From: Akkermansia muciniphila | Lineage (GTDB): Bacteria; Verrucomicrobiota; Verrucomicrobiia; Limisphaerales; F1-80-MAGS106 | Length of the DNA stretch: 54,851 nt | Assembly (NCBI GenBank): GCA_945865375.1 | Contig: CAMBEJ010000018.1 | Location: forward strand, 1-54,851 | Direction of reading: 5' to 3' | Shown here: positions 1 through 8,191 of the stretch, piece after piece | Layout: the number at the start of each line of letters is the position of its first letter | Position numbering within the stretch: the stretch's first letter is position 1 | The notes under the pieces: model-generated | Database searches by the model: none | What the model saw: the letters and a program-made list of their open reading frames with translations, nothing else | What the model was told of the DNA's origin: nothing | Made by a program: the position numbers and the translations under genes

Positions 1-282
1 AAAGTCAGGTGCATCAACAATCACACGGTTTCCATTCAACAACTCACGGTATTCCTCGGGTTGGTTTCTAAGACCCAATCCATCGGCCCTCCGGGGCGAC
101 TGACATTGGGGCTGGGATCCAGGGGCGGCACTCGCAGACTCGTTTGCCCCTGGCTAAGTTCCTTCAACCCTCTCGGGTCATCCCCACTCCGCAACCTTTA
201 CATTCCACTCAAAACAGCGAAGAACCGAGGGAAGTGTTAAGAATTGCAAAAAGGCAACGTTGATGCCATTGTGAGTCTCAAT
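1..282. other. Non-coding left flank with repeat sequences
   Basis: No convincing gene is visible in either direction. The stretch holds a short inverted repeat (CCAGGGGC at 119-126 and GCCCCTGG at 146-153). It also holds one arm of a dispersed repeat at 202-227 that recurs in inverted orientation near 7445. It ends just before the ATPase gene. No clear promoter was recognised. Confidence 0.5.
202..227 (+). repeat. Dispersed repeat arm, copy 1
   Basis: This 26-bp stretch, with core AAAACAGCGAAGA, is the exact reverse complement of 7445-7470. A variant in the same orientation lies at 7578-7606. The three copies are in intergenic DNA only, which fits a dispersed non-coding repeat family. I see no coding capacity. 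Confidence 0.7.
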
Positions 283-1455
283 ATGGAATCACGACTGCGT
301 TTCCTTAATGCACCAAAGGATCATTTTTTCCTGTTGGGACCCCGCGGCACCGGCAAGACGTGGTGGTGTCAGCAGACCTTTCCCGAAGCGTTGCGGGTTG
401 ATCTGTTGGAGCCTGAGACGTTGCGTTTGTTGTCCGCGCGACCTGAGCGACTGAGGGAGCAGATTGAGGCGCGTCCCGGATTGCGACAGGTGGTGGTGGA
501 TGAGGTCCAAAAGCTGCCGGAGTTGCTGGAAGTGGCTCATCTTATGATCGAAGAAAAACGAGGAACCCAATTCATCTTTACCGGCTCCAGTGCCCGCAAG
601 TTGAGGAGGTCGGGAGTGAACCTGCTGGGAGGGAGGGCGGCGCAGGTATCTTTGCATCCCTACATGGCAGCTGAGCTGGGAGAGCGGTTCCATCTGGCGG
701 AGGCCCTGCGCCTCGGTATGTTGCCAGTGGTTTATGGAGCGCAAGAACCCGAGGCATTGATCCGCGCCTACAATGGGCTCTATCTACAGCAGGAGGTCCA
801 GCAGGAGGCATTGGTTCGCAATGTGGGGAGCTTTGCGAGGTTTTTGGAAGCCATCAGCTTCTCGCACGCAGCCGTGCTCAATCTCGCCAACGTAGCCCGG
901 GAATGTCAGGTCAACCGCAAGACGGTGGAGGGGTTTCTGGGGGTGTTGGAAGATCTGCTGCTGGCCTATCGCCTCCCCGTATTTAGCCGACGAGCTAGGC
1001 GCGAACTGGCGGCGCATCCCAAGTTTTTCTACTTCGACACCGGGGTTTTCCGCGCTAACAGGCCAACGGGTCCCCTGGACGCGACGGCAGAGGTGCAAGG
1101 GGCCGCGCTGGAAGGGTTGGTGGCCCAGCATTTGCGAGCTTGGTGCGACTATTCGACAGGCGGCCATCGGCTTTACTACTGGCAGACACGTTCGCAGACG
1201 GAGGTGGATTTTGTGATTTACGGTGACAGCGGGATCTTTGCCATCGAGGTGAAGAACACCAGCCAGATCCGGCCCGAGGACCTGCGCGGATTGAATAACT
1301 TCGGGGAGGACTACCCCGAAAGTCGGCGCGTGTTCCTGTATCGTGGCTCCGATCGCTTGCTGCGGGACGGGATTCTGTGCCTGTCGTGCGAGGAGTTTCT
1401 CCACAGCCTAGTGCCAAACCAATTTCCATCCTCAAACCTCAGTAAGAGCTGTTGA
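283..1455 (+). CDS. AAA_14 / DUF4143 ATP-binding protein
   Basis: A P-loop ATPase of the type with an N-terminal AAA_14 domain and a C-terminal DUF4143 domain. Seen: Walker A GPRGTGKT about 18 residues from the chosen start, a Walker B-like stretch (VVVDEVQKLPEL), an EFTGSS-like sensor (FIFTGSSARKLRR), and a C-terminal EVDFV...AIEVKNT motif resembling a PD-(D/E)XK-type core, as is common in this family. I chose ATG 283 because MESRLRFLNAP directly precedes the P-loop. TTG 244 and GTG 271 are in frame but less likely. The length (390 aa) is normal. The family's role is poorly known; members are often linked to mobile or toxin-antitoxin-like loci. No partner gene is visible here. Confidence 0.88.
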   Translation: MESRLRFLNAPKDHFFLLGPRGTGKTWWCQQTFPEALRVDLLEPETLRLLSARPERLREQIEARPGLRQVVVDEVQKLPELLEVAHLMIEEKRGTQFIFTGSSARKLRRSGVNLLGGRAAQVSLHPYMAAELGERFHLAEALRLGMLPVVYGAQEPEALIRAYNGLYLQQEVQQEALVRNVGSFARFLEAISFSHAAVLNLANVARECQVNRKTVEGFLGVLEDLLLAYRLPVFSRRARRELAAHPKFFYFDTGVFRANRPTGPLDATAEVQGAALEGLVAQHLRAWCDYSTGGHRLYYWQTRSQTEVDFVIYGDSGIFAIEVKNTSQIRPEDLRGLNNFGEDYPESRRVFLYRGSDRLLRDGILCLSCEEFLHSLVPNQFPSSNLSKSC

Positions 1456-1462
1456 AATCGTT

Positions 1463-1490
1463 TTGACTCCCGTTCCCATTCGTCTAGCCT
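1463..1490 (+). promoter_or_regulatory. Possible sigma70-type promoter for the sugar cluster
   Basis: TTGACT (1463-1468) and TAGCCT (1485-1490) are separated by 16 bp and lie 20 bp upstream of the epimerase ATG. The -35 matches 5 of 6 consensus positions; the -10 keeps only the TAnnnT frame. This is inferred from sequence pattern only. Confidence 0.38.
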
Positions 1491-1509
1491 CCAAAAAAAC
1501 ATCCTCACT

Positions 1510-2355
1510 ATGAGACTCGGCATTAACACGTTTCTTTTTGTATCTCCGTTCACCAACGAGAGCACCAAGCTCTTCCCTCAATTCAAGAAGTGGGGCTTTC
1601 AAACGGTTGAAATACCCGTCGAAGATCCCTCCCACATCGACCCTGCCCACGTGAAAGCCGAGCTCGACAAGAATGGGTTGGTCTGCGGCTCGGTCTGCGC
1701 GTGCATGGGGCCCGACCGCGATTTACGCGGAACACCGGAGCAGCAAAAGACAGGCCTCGATTACATGCTGAAGCTCATAGACCAGATGGTGGTGCTCAAC
1801 TGCCCGTTGCTCATCGGCCCTGTTTATTCCGCCGTAGGCCGGGCCGACGCGGTTCCCGAAAAGGAGTACAAGCAGCAATGGAAAACGGTCGTGAAACACC
1901 TGAAAACATTGACAAAATATGCCCAAAAGAACGGCCGCCAAGTCTGCCTCGAACCCTTGAACCGCTTCGAAACCGACTTTATCAACACCTGCGATCAAGG
2001 GTTGAAAATGATCGCGGATGTGGGCAGTCCTGCCCTGAGATTGCACCTGGATACGTTCCACATGAACATCGAGGAGAAGAACCAGGCGAAGGCCATCCGA
2101 AAGGCCGGCAGCCACCTCGGACATTTCCACGCCTGCGGCAGCGACCGGGGGACGCCTGGCAATGACCACATTGAATGGGCACCGATCGTTTCCGCCCTCA
2201 AGGCTGTGAAATACGAAGGGGACGTCGTCATCGAATCCTTCACCACGGACGTGAAAGTCATCGCCCGCGCGGCAGCCATATGGCGTCGGATGGAGCCCAC
2301 CACCGAGGAGATTGCGGTCAAAGGGATCGAATTCTTGAAGAAAGCCCTGGCCTGA
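1510..2355 (+). CDS. Sugar phosphate isomerase/epimerase, D-tagatose 3-epimerase-like
   Basis: A 281-aa TIM-barrel protein of the AP-endonuclease-2-like fold. The four metal-ligand regions of D-tagatose/D-psicose 3-epimerases can be picked out: Glu in CLEPLNRFETDF, Asp in LHLDTFHMNIEE, His in HFHACGSDRG followed by NDHIEW, and a final Glu in VVIESF. This supports a metal-dependent ketose 3-epimerase or a related isomerase; the substrate is unknown. It is the first gene of a same-strand group with DUF1080, two ThuA proteins and a beta-propeller dehydrogenase-like protein, which suggests handling of oxidised (3-keto) sugars. There is no signal peptide, so it acts in the cytoplasm. Confidence 0.92.
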   Translation: MRLGINTFLFVSPFTNESTKLFPQFKKWGFQTVEIPVEDPSHIDPAHVKAELDKNGLVCGSVCACMGPDRDLRGTPEQQKTGLDYMLKLIDQMVVLNCPLLIGPVYSAVGRADAVPEKEYKQQWKTVVKHLKTLTKYAQKNGRQVCLEPLNRFETDFINTCDQGLKMIADVGSPALRLHLDTFHMNIEEKNQAKAIRKAGSHLGHFHACGSDRGTPGNDHIEWAPIVSALKAVKYEGDVVIESFTTDVKVIARAAAIWRRMEPTTEEIAVKGIEFLKKALA

Positions 2356-2435
2356 AGCGTCTCCTCTTTGTAGCTGAACCAATCTCATCGGAACACACGC
2401 ACATTCTTACCTAATACGGATTACGGATCAGGAAT

Positions 2436-3146
2436 ATGAAACTTCTATCAACCGCAGTTCTCGCCACCGCGCTGGCGTTCACCACCGTCTCGCTCTCCGC
2501 CGCCGAACATGGTTTTGAGAGTCTGTTCAACGGGAAAGACCTCAAAGGTTGGGATGGAAATCCCAAGTTGTGGTCGGCGCGAGACGGCACCATTACCGGG
2601 GTGACGAGCCAGGAAGATCCCATCAAGGTCAACACGTTCCTGATCTACACCAACACGGTCCCCGATGATTTTGAGCTCCGTTTCAAATACAGGATCGTGG
2701 CTGGGAATTCCGGGATCCAATACCGCAGCAAAGTCACGGATCCGAAGCAATGGCGGGTCGGGGGGTATCAGGCCGACTTCGAGGCGGGCAAGACCTACTC
2801 GGGGATCCTCTATGATGAGATGGGGGTGGCTGGCGGGCGTGGAATCATGGCGGAGCGCGGGCAGAAAGTCACGTGGGGCGCCGATGGAAAAAAGCAGGTG
2901 ACAGGCACGACCGGCAAGACGTCCGCGGAGCTCCAGGAGGCCATCAAGCATGAGGACTGGAACAGTTATGTCGTGACGGCCAAGGGTTATCATTTTGTGC
3001 ATCAGATCAATGGGAACACAACGGTGGATGTGACCGACGAGGACGAGAAGAAACGCTTGACCACCGGCGTGATGGCCCTCCAGATCCATGTCGGACCTCC
3101 GATGACGGTTCAGTTCAAGGACATTGAAATCAAGAAACTCAAGTAA
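2436..3146 (+). CDS. Exported DUF1080 protein (3-keto-disaccharide hydrolase family)
   Basis: A 236-aa secreted protein. Residues 1-22 form a signal peptide (MKLLSTAVLATALAFTTVSLSAA). The rest is one DUF1080 concanavalin-like domain with the family's FESLFNGKDLKGWDG opening and a NSGIQYRS strand typical of the sheet. Pfam names the family 3-keto-disaccharide hydrolase, with action on 3-keto-glycosides in the periplasm or outside the cell. An AGGAAT sequence sits just upstream of ATG 2436. It lies 19 bp before the first ThuA gene, so co-transcription is likely. A second DUF1080 gene in the window lies at 38189-38821 on the other strand. Confidence 0.93.
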   Translation: MKLLSTAVLATALAFTTVSLSAAEHGFESLFNGKDLKGWDGNPKLWSARDGTITGVTSQEDPIKVNTFLIYTNTVPDDFELRFKYRIVAGNSGIQYRSKVTDPKQWRVGGYQADFEAGKTYSGILYDEMGVAGGRGIMAERGQKVTWGADGKKQVTGTTGKTSAELQEAIKHEDWNSYVVTAKGYHFVHQINGNTTVDVTDEDEKKRLTTGVMALQIHVGPPMTVQFKDIEIKKLK

Positions 3147-3164
3147 CCGCACCCCGCCATCCCT

Positions 3165-4355
3165 ATGAAATTCATCCGCCTCGTTTTGGCTGCGGCGTGC
3201 GCCGTGTGCCTTGTGTCCCTGGCGGAGGCTGCGGACAAGAAGATTCTGATCCTCGCGGGCAAGGTGAGTCATGGTCCGGGCGATCATGAGTTTCGGGCTG
3301 GATCACTGCTGCTGAAAAAGTGTCTTGATGGCGTTCCCGGGCTCAGAGTGGAGGTCCACCCCAATGGATGGCCCACCGATCCCAGCGCCTTTAACGATGT
3401 GGATGCCGTCTTGATTTACGCGGATTGGGGAGGTGGGCACCCCGCTATTCAGGCCGATCGTTTGAAGTTCATCGACTCGCTTGTCAAAAAAGGTGTGGGA
3501 ATCGGCTGCGCGCATTACGGAGTCGAAGTCCCAAAAGGCGATCCGGGCGAGGCGATGCACCGCTGGATCGGAGGCCATTATGAGCACCAGTACTCGGTCA
3601 ACCCCATGTGGAAACCTGAGTTCAACACCTTTCCAAAGCATGCGGTCACGAGCGGCGTCAAACCGTTTGCTTTGGTGGACGAATGGTATTTTAACATGCG
3701 ATGGAAGCCGGACATGTCCGGCATCACGCCCATCCTGGTTGCGAAACCTTCGGAGAAAGTCCGCAAAGGCCCTTATGTCTATCCTGCCGGCCCCTACGAA
3801 CACGTCGTGGCCGCTGCTGGCCGTGAGGAGACGATGATGTGGACTTATGAGCGTCCTGATGGCGGACGCGGGTTCGGGTTTACAGGCGGTCACAAACACG
3901 TCAACTGGCATAATGAAAACTGTCGGAAAGTAGTCCTGAACGCGCTGCTGTGGATCGCCAGGATGGAGGTCCCCGAAAACGGCGTGTCGTCTTCGATCAA
4001 ACCCGCGGAAATGCCGCAAAATCTGGACCCCAAGAACACCTCGGCGGGTGCCGTGAATCTGACCGGGACCTGGCAGTTCGAAGTCGAAACACCAAACGGG
4101 AAAGGAACGCCTGAATTTAAAATCGTGCATGCAGGCCAGAACCTGATCGGCCATTATAAGGGGTTGCTCGGCGAGGCCGAAGTGACTGGAGGCGTGTCAA
4201 AGGAGAAGGATTTCCGCATGCACTTCACCGTTTCGCGAGAGGGCGAAGACATCCCGGTCACCTACACGGGGACCCTGGAAAATGGGGGCGCGATGCGGGG
4301 CAAAGTAACATTTGGCGAACTGGGCGAAGGGACTTGGACAGCGAAGCGACAGTGA
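3165..4355 (+). CDS. Exported ThuA-domain protein with C-terminal beta domain
   Basis: A 396-aa protein with a signal peptide (residues 1-22, ending SLAEAADKK). The ThuA/trehalose-utilisation domain spans about 25-285 and shows GKVSHGPGDHEFRAG, VHPNGWPTD, GVGIGCAHYGVEVPKGD, DEWYFNMRW and GRGFGFTGGHKHVNWH. ThuA proteins have a class-I glutamine-amidotransferase-like fold and act in disaccharide/3-keto-sugar catabolism. Residues about 300-396 form an extra beta-rich domain (NLTGTWQFEVET onward) that the downstream paralogue lacks; its role is unknown. The gene sits 13 bp upstream of that paralogue, inside a sugar catabolism cluster. Confidence 0.93.
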   Translation: MKFIRLVLAAACAVCLVSLAEAADKKILILAGKVSHGPGDHEFRAGSLLLKKCLDGVPGLRVEVHPNGWPTDPSAFNDVDAVLIYADWGGGHPAIQADRLKFIDSLVKKGVGIGCAHYGVEVPKGDPGEAMHRWIGGHYEHQYSVNPMWKPEFNTFPKHAVTSGVKPFALVDEWYFNMRWKPDMSGITPILVAKPSEKVRKGPYVYPAGPYEHVVAAAGREETMMWTYERPDGGRGFGFTGGHKHVNWHNENCRKVVLNALLWIARMEVPENGVSSSIKPAEMPQNLDPKNTSAGAVNLTGTWQFEVETPNGKGTPEFKIVHAGQNLIGHYKGLLGEAEVTGGVSKEKDFRMHFTVSREGEDIPVTYTGTLENGGAMRGKVTFGELGEGTWTAKRQ

Positions 4356-4368
4356 CAGAGATTGAACT

Positions 4369-5241
4369 ATGAAGAAACGATTATTACCCCTTTGCGCAGG
4401 CTTCTTGCTTGCCCTTGGTGCTGCGGCCGCGGATAAGAGAATTGTTCTGCTCGCAGGCTCTGTGAGCCACGGCAAGGGGGAGCACGAGTTCAGGGCCGGT
4501 TGCTTGGCGCTCAAACATTGCCTTGACCAGGTGCAAGGGGTGACGTCCGTGGTGCACCCCAACGGATGGCCGCAGGATCCTGGTGCGTTTCAAGGTGCGG
4601 ATGCGATTTTTATGTATGCCGATGGGGGAGGCGGTCACCCGGCCATCAAGCCCGATCGTTTGAAAATCCTCAACGATCTCGCCCGAAAAGGAGTTGGGAT
4701 TGGGTGCGCCCATTACGCCGTGGAGGTGCCAAAAGGGGATGCCGGGAAGGCGATGCTCGAGTGGACCGGAGGGTACTTCGAAACATTTTGGTCCGTGAAT
4801 CCGCATTGGGAAGCCGCGTTCACGTCACTTCCCAAGCACCCTGTGACACGAGGGGTCCAGCCCTTCCAGATCAACGACGAATGGTATTACCACATGCGGT
4901 TCCGTGAGGGCATGCGCGGGGTGACACCGATCCTGTCCGCCGTGGCATCGATAAAGACTTTGAACCGTGAGGACGGCCCGCACAGTGGCAACCCGGGAGT
5001 GCGGGCTTCCGTCGCCAAGGGTGAGCCTCAGCATCTCATGTGGGTCGCGGAACGTCCGGGCGGCGGTCGTGGTTTTGGTTTCACTGGAGGCCATTTCCAT
5101 CGCAACTGGGCTGACGAGAATTTCCGCCGCGTCGTGTTGAACGGGATCCTTTGGATAGCCAGGAAGGAAGTTCCCGAGAACGGGGTACATTCCGTGCTGA
5201 CACCCGAGCAACTGGCTGCCAACCTCGATGAAAAGAAGTAA
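4369..5241 (+). CDS. Exported ThuA-domain protein, second paralogue
   Basis: A 290-aa protein with a short signal peptide (MKKRLLPLCAGFLLALGAAAA) and a single ThuA domain. It shares many blocks with the gene just upstream: HEFRAG, VHPNGWP, GVGIGCAHY, EVPKGDAGKAM, DEWYYHMR, GRGFGFTGGHFHRNW and KEVPENGV. This indicates tandem duplication followed by divergence. It ends after the ThuA domain, without the beta domain of the first copy. Its stop codon overlaps the far-upstream possible start of the next gene, although that gene's likely start is 74 bp downstream. It is expected to act on an exported sugar intermediate. Confidence 0.93.
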   Translation: MKKRLLPLCAGFLLALGAAAADKRIVLLAGSVSHGKGEHEFRAGCLALKHCLDQVQGVTSVVHPNGWPQDPGAFQGADAIFMYADGGGGHPAIKPDRLKILNDLARKGVGIGCAHYAVEVPKGDAGKAMLEWTGGYFETFWSVNPHWEAAFTSLPKHPVTRGVQPFQINDEWYYHMRFREGMRGVTPILSAVASIKTLNREDGPHSGNPGVRASVAKGEPQHLMWVAERPGGGRGFGFTGGHFHRNWADENFRRVVLNGILWIARKEVPENGVHSVLTPEQLAANLDEKK

Positions 5242-5314
5242 CTATTCGGATGAGTGCCCGCGAATCACGCGAAGGGACTCGAATCTGAAAGCAGCAACGG
5301 GAAAATTTGTTCTC

Positions 5315-7342
5315 ATGAAATCATTCAACTCCACCATCCTGCCGTCCGTTTTGATCCTTCTCTCGAGCGCCGCTTGGCCGTGTCCGACTCAAGCCGCCGA
5401 GGCGGCACGGTCTGGGCCGGAGGCCGCCAGGGAGCAATTGAAGTCCCTTAAGGTGGCCGCCGGGCTCGAAGTGTCACTTTTTGCAAGCGAACCCATGGTG
5501 CGCAATCCGGCCAACATGGATATCGACCACAAAGGCCGGGTCTGGGTCACCGAGGGCGCCAACTACAGGGTATTCCAAAAGTGGGGGAATCTGCGGCCAG
5601 AAGGGGATCGAATTGTCATCCTTGAAGACAGCAACGGGGATGGCGTGGCGGACAAGGAGACCACCTTTTATCAAGGCAACGACATCAACGCCGCGCTGGG
5701 CCTCTGCGTGCTCGGCAACAAGGTCATCGTCTCCCGCTCGCCCGATGTGTTCGTCTTTACCGACACGGACGGCGATGGCAAAGCGGATAAAAAAGAGGTG
5801 CTTTTTACGGGTATAAAAGGGGTGGACCACGACCACGGCGTGCATGCTTTCGTGTTTGGTCCCGATGGGAAGCTTTACTTCAACATGGGGAACGATGGAC
5901 GTGAGATTCATCGCCCTGATGGACAGCTTGTGACGGATGTGGAGGGCCACACCGTGGCCACCACAGGCAAGCCCTATCGGCAGGGGTTGGTGTTTCGGTG
6001 CAACATGGACGGGAGCGAATTCGAAGTGTTGGGCCATAACTTCCGCAATAACTACGAGGTCTCCGTGGATTCCTTCGGCACCCTGTGGCAATCGGATAAC
6101 GATGACGATGGCAACAAGGGGGTCCGGATTAATTACGTGATGGAGCATGGGAACTACGGCTACGTGGACGAGATGACTGGGGCCGGGTGGCAGGCGAAAC
6201 GGACCGGTTGGGAAGATCAAATCCCACTCAGACACTGGCATCTCAATGATCCAGGGGTGGTGCCCAACGTCCTCCAAACCGGCGCGGGATCACCCACAGG
6301 CATCATGATTTATGAAGGGTCGCTCCTGCCAGAGATCTTCAGAAACCAGATGATCCATTGCGACGCTGGTCCGCGCGTGGTGCGCTCCTACCCGGTCCAG
6401 CCCGTCGGCGCGGGTTACCAAGCTCAAACGGTGAACATTCTCAGCACGGACGACAATAATTCCTGGTTTCGACCCTCGGATGTCTGCGCCTCTCCTGACG
6501 GATCGATCTATGTGGCTGACTGGAACGACGCTGGAGTGGGAGGGCACAACATGGCTGACCGCGAACTCGCGACCATGACGGGCAGAGTCTACCGGGTTGT
6601 GCCCATTGGGAAGAAGCCAGTGATGCCAAAACTCAAGTTCGATTCAGCCTCGGACTGTGTGGCCTCCCTCGCTTCGCCCAATCAAGAAGCGCGTTACCTT
6701 GCGTGGACCAAGCTGCACGCGATGGGCCAGAAGGCAGAAAGCTCGCTTTTGAAGACCTGGAAAAGCGAGAATCCTCGCCATCGAGCCCGTGCTCTGCACC
6801 TGCTGGCCAGAATCCCTGGAAAGGAGCAAAAATACGTGGAAATTGGGCTTAAGGACGCGAATCCAGACATCCGAATCACCGCGTTGAGAATCGCTCGCGA
6901 CCGGAAGTTAGACGTCATTCCCTTCGTCAAAGCCCTCGCTTACGATCCCTCGTCCCAGGTCCGCCGAGAGTGCGCCTTGGCACTGCGCAAGAACGCCTCT
7001 CCTGAAGTCCCCGCTTTGTGGGTCACGCTCGCGAAACAGCATTCTCCGAGCGACCGTTGGTCTCTTGAAGCCCTCGGTATTGGCGCTCAAGGCCAGGAGG
7101 AATCCTGCTTTGACGCTTGGTTGAAAGCTGTGGGAGCTCAGTGGAACTCGCCAGTCGGACGCGACATCGTATGGCGGAGCCGCGCCACAAAAGCCCCGGC
7201 TTTGTTGGTCAAGTTGATCCGTGAAAAATCGGCGACACAAGACGACAAAAACCGCTACCTGCGCGCCCTGGACTTCATCAAAGGCCCTGAGAAAGAAGCG
7301 GCGCTGCTCGACTTGGTGACAGCAGCCACTCAAGCCAAATAG
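5315..7342 (+). CDS. PVC-type dehydrogenase-like beta-propeller protein with HEAT repeats
   Basis: A 675-aa exported protein. I chose ATG 5315 because MKSFNSTILPSVLILLSSAAW is a good signal peptide; an in-frame start at 5228 would add 29 unsuitable residues. About residues 50-430 form a beta-propeller of the putative membrane-bound dehydrogenase type found in Planctomycetota/Verrucomicrobiota, with repeated DxDGDG-like calcium loops (DSNGDGVADK, DTDGDGKADK). Residues about 450-675 are HEAT-like helices (RHRARALHLLARIP, VRRECALALRK). Many relatives end in a cytochrome c domain with CxxCH. None is visible here, so this copy lacks a haem domain and would need another electron acceptor or plays a binding role. 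Confidence 0.88.
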   Translation: MKSFNSTILPSVLILLSSAAWPCPTQAAEAARSGPEAAREQLKSLKVAAGLEVSLFASEPMVRNPANMDIDHKGRVWVTEGANYRVFQKWGNLRPEGDRIVILEDSNGDGVADKETTFYQGNDINAALGLCVLGNKVIVSRSPDVFVFTDTDGDGKADKKEVLFTGIKGVDHDHGVHAFVFGPDGKLYFNMGNDGREIHRPDGQLVTDVEGHTVATTGKPYRQGLVFRCNMDGSEFEVLGHNFRNNYEVSVDSFGTLWQSDNDDDGNKGVRINYVMEHGNYGYVDEMTGAGWQAKRTGWEDQIPLRHWHLNDPGVVPNVLQTGAGSPTGIMIYEGSLLPEIFRNQMIHCDAGPRVVRSYPVQPVGAGYQAQTVNILSTDDNNSWFRPSDVCASPDGSIYVADWNDAGVGGHNMADRELATMTGRVYRVVPIGKKPVMPKLKFDSASDCVASLASPNQEARYLAWTKLHAMGQKAESSLLKTWKSENPRHRARALHLLARIPGKEQKYVEIGLKDANPDIRITALRIARDRKLDVIPFVKALAYDPSSQVRRECALALRKNASPEVPALWVTLAKQHSPSDRWSLEALGIGAQGQEESCFDAWLKAVGAQWNSPVGRDIVWRSRATKAPALLVKLIREKSATQDDKNRYLRALDFIKGPEKEAALLDLVTAATQAK

Positions 7343-7668
7343 CAGCGGCTTCATTTTGGGTGACGACGCCCGGGGGGATTCGTGGAAGAGAGCACCGGCA
7401 AGGGAGCGCAAAACGCTTCCCGAGCGAGGATCACGCGATTTTGGCGGTTCTTCGCTGTTTTGAGTGGAATCAGGTAGCGATTGCGATGGAACGCCGACAA
7501 GGCGGCATTTGAGGGTAGGGACGTCGCAGCGCAACGTCCCTATCCCTGGGCGACTCATGAACTCGGGAAGCAGTCGCTTCCACTCCACAGAAAACAGCGA
7601 AGAGCGATCTTGGCTAGTTTAAATCCTGGTTGACAGGTCGCGTTTGCAGTACACTGTGTTCGGTCATT
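7343..7668. other. Intergenic region with nested palindromic repeat
   Basis: No gene is seen. The centre is a palindromic element (described as a repeat at 7432-7608) with an inner hairpin built from TAGGGACGT (7516-7524) and ACGTCCCTA (7534-7542). A TTGACA hexamer at 7630-7635 precedes the lipoprotein gene, but no -10 at good spacing was found. Confidence 0.5.
7432..7608. repeat. Palindromic intergenic element with dispersed repeat arms
   Basis: The left arm (7445-7470) contains CTTCGCTGTTTTGAGTGGAA. The right arm (7578-7606) contains CCACTCCACAGAAAACAGCG, so the two are imperfect inverted copies separated by about 107 bp. A second inverted repeat sits inside. The left arm is identical in reverse complement to 202-227. 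The element lies between two same-strand genes and could fold as a long cruciform or RNA hairpin. Confidence 0.65.
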
Positions 7669-8145
7669 ATGAAAAATATGAATACTGGTTCTCTACTCGT
7701 CGCCTTGGCCTTTGCTTCCCTTTTGAGCACAGGCTGCAAAGACAAACAGGATACCGCATCACAGCCACCTGTGGGTCAAGCGGTTTCAACTCCGCCGTCG
7801 GCCCAAGCACCGATGGCTGACGCCGCAAAAAAAATGGATCAATCGGTGCAGGCCCAAAAGCCTGCTGCGGACCAAGCCGCGAACAATTTGGCCGCTGCTT
7901 CGAGCGTGGCTCTGGATGTGGCGAAAGGCCAAGCCCAGGCTTTGATCGACCAGGCTCAAAAGATGGTTGCTGGAAGCAAATACGAAGACGCCGCCAACAT
8001 CCTCAAGCAACTCAGCGGAGTCAAACTCTCCTCGGACCAGCAGAAGCTCGTCAGCGATTTGCAGGCGGTGGTACAGAAAGCCATTGCCGGCAAAGCCGCA
8101 GCCGAGGGCGCGAAAGCCGTGGGTGATTTGTTCAAGAAAAAGTGA
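7669..8145 (+). CDS. Small Ala/Gln-rich lipoprotein of unknown function
   Basis: A 158-aa protein starting at ATG 7669 with a lipoprotein signal (hydrophobic stretch then SLLSTGC, Cys at about residue 23). The mature part is rich in Ala, Gln, Lys and Asp, with helical stretches (QALIDQAQKMVAGSKYEDA) and no recognised catalytic motif. It is likely anchored in a cell-envelope membrane. I do not recognise a characterised family. The gene is followed 46 bp later by a DUF481 outer-membrane protein on the same strand, so the two may be envelope partners. An in-frame start at 7630 would spoil the lipoprotein signal. Confidence 0.8.
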   Translation: MKNMNTGSLLVALAFASLLSTGCKDKQDTASQPPVGQAVSTPPSAQAPMADAAKKMDQSVQAQKPAADQAANNLAAASSVALDVAKGQAQALIDQAQKMVAGSKYEDAANILKQLSGVKLSSDQQKLVSDLQAVVQKAIAGKAAAEGAKAVGDLFKKK

Positions 8146-8191
8146 TCATCCCGGGCAATCCGATCACCCCATCATCCCTGGAAAGCCGCTT

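Noticed and set aside
7630..7658. TTGACA...TACACT as a promoter of the lipoprotein gene
   Set aside because: The gap between the two hexamers is only 14 bp, too short for a normal sigma70 promoter.
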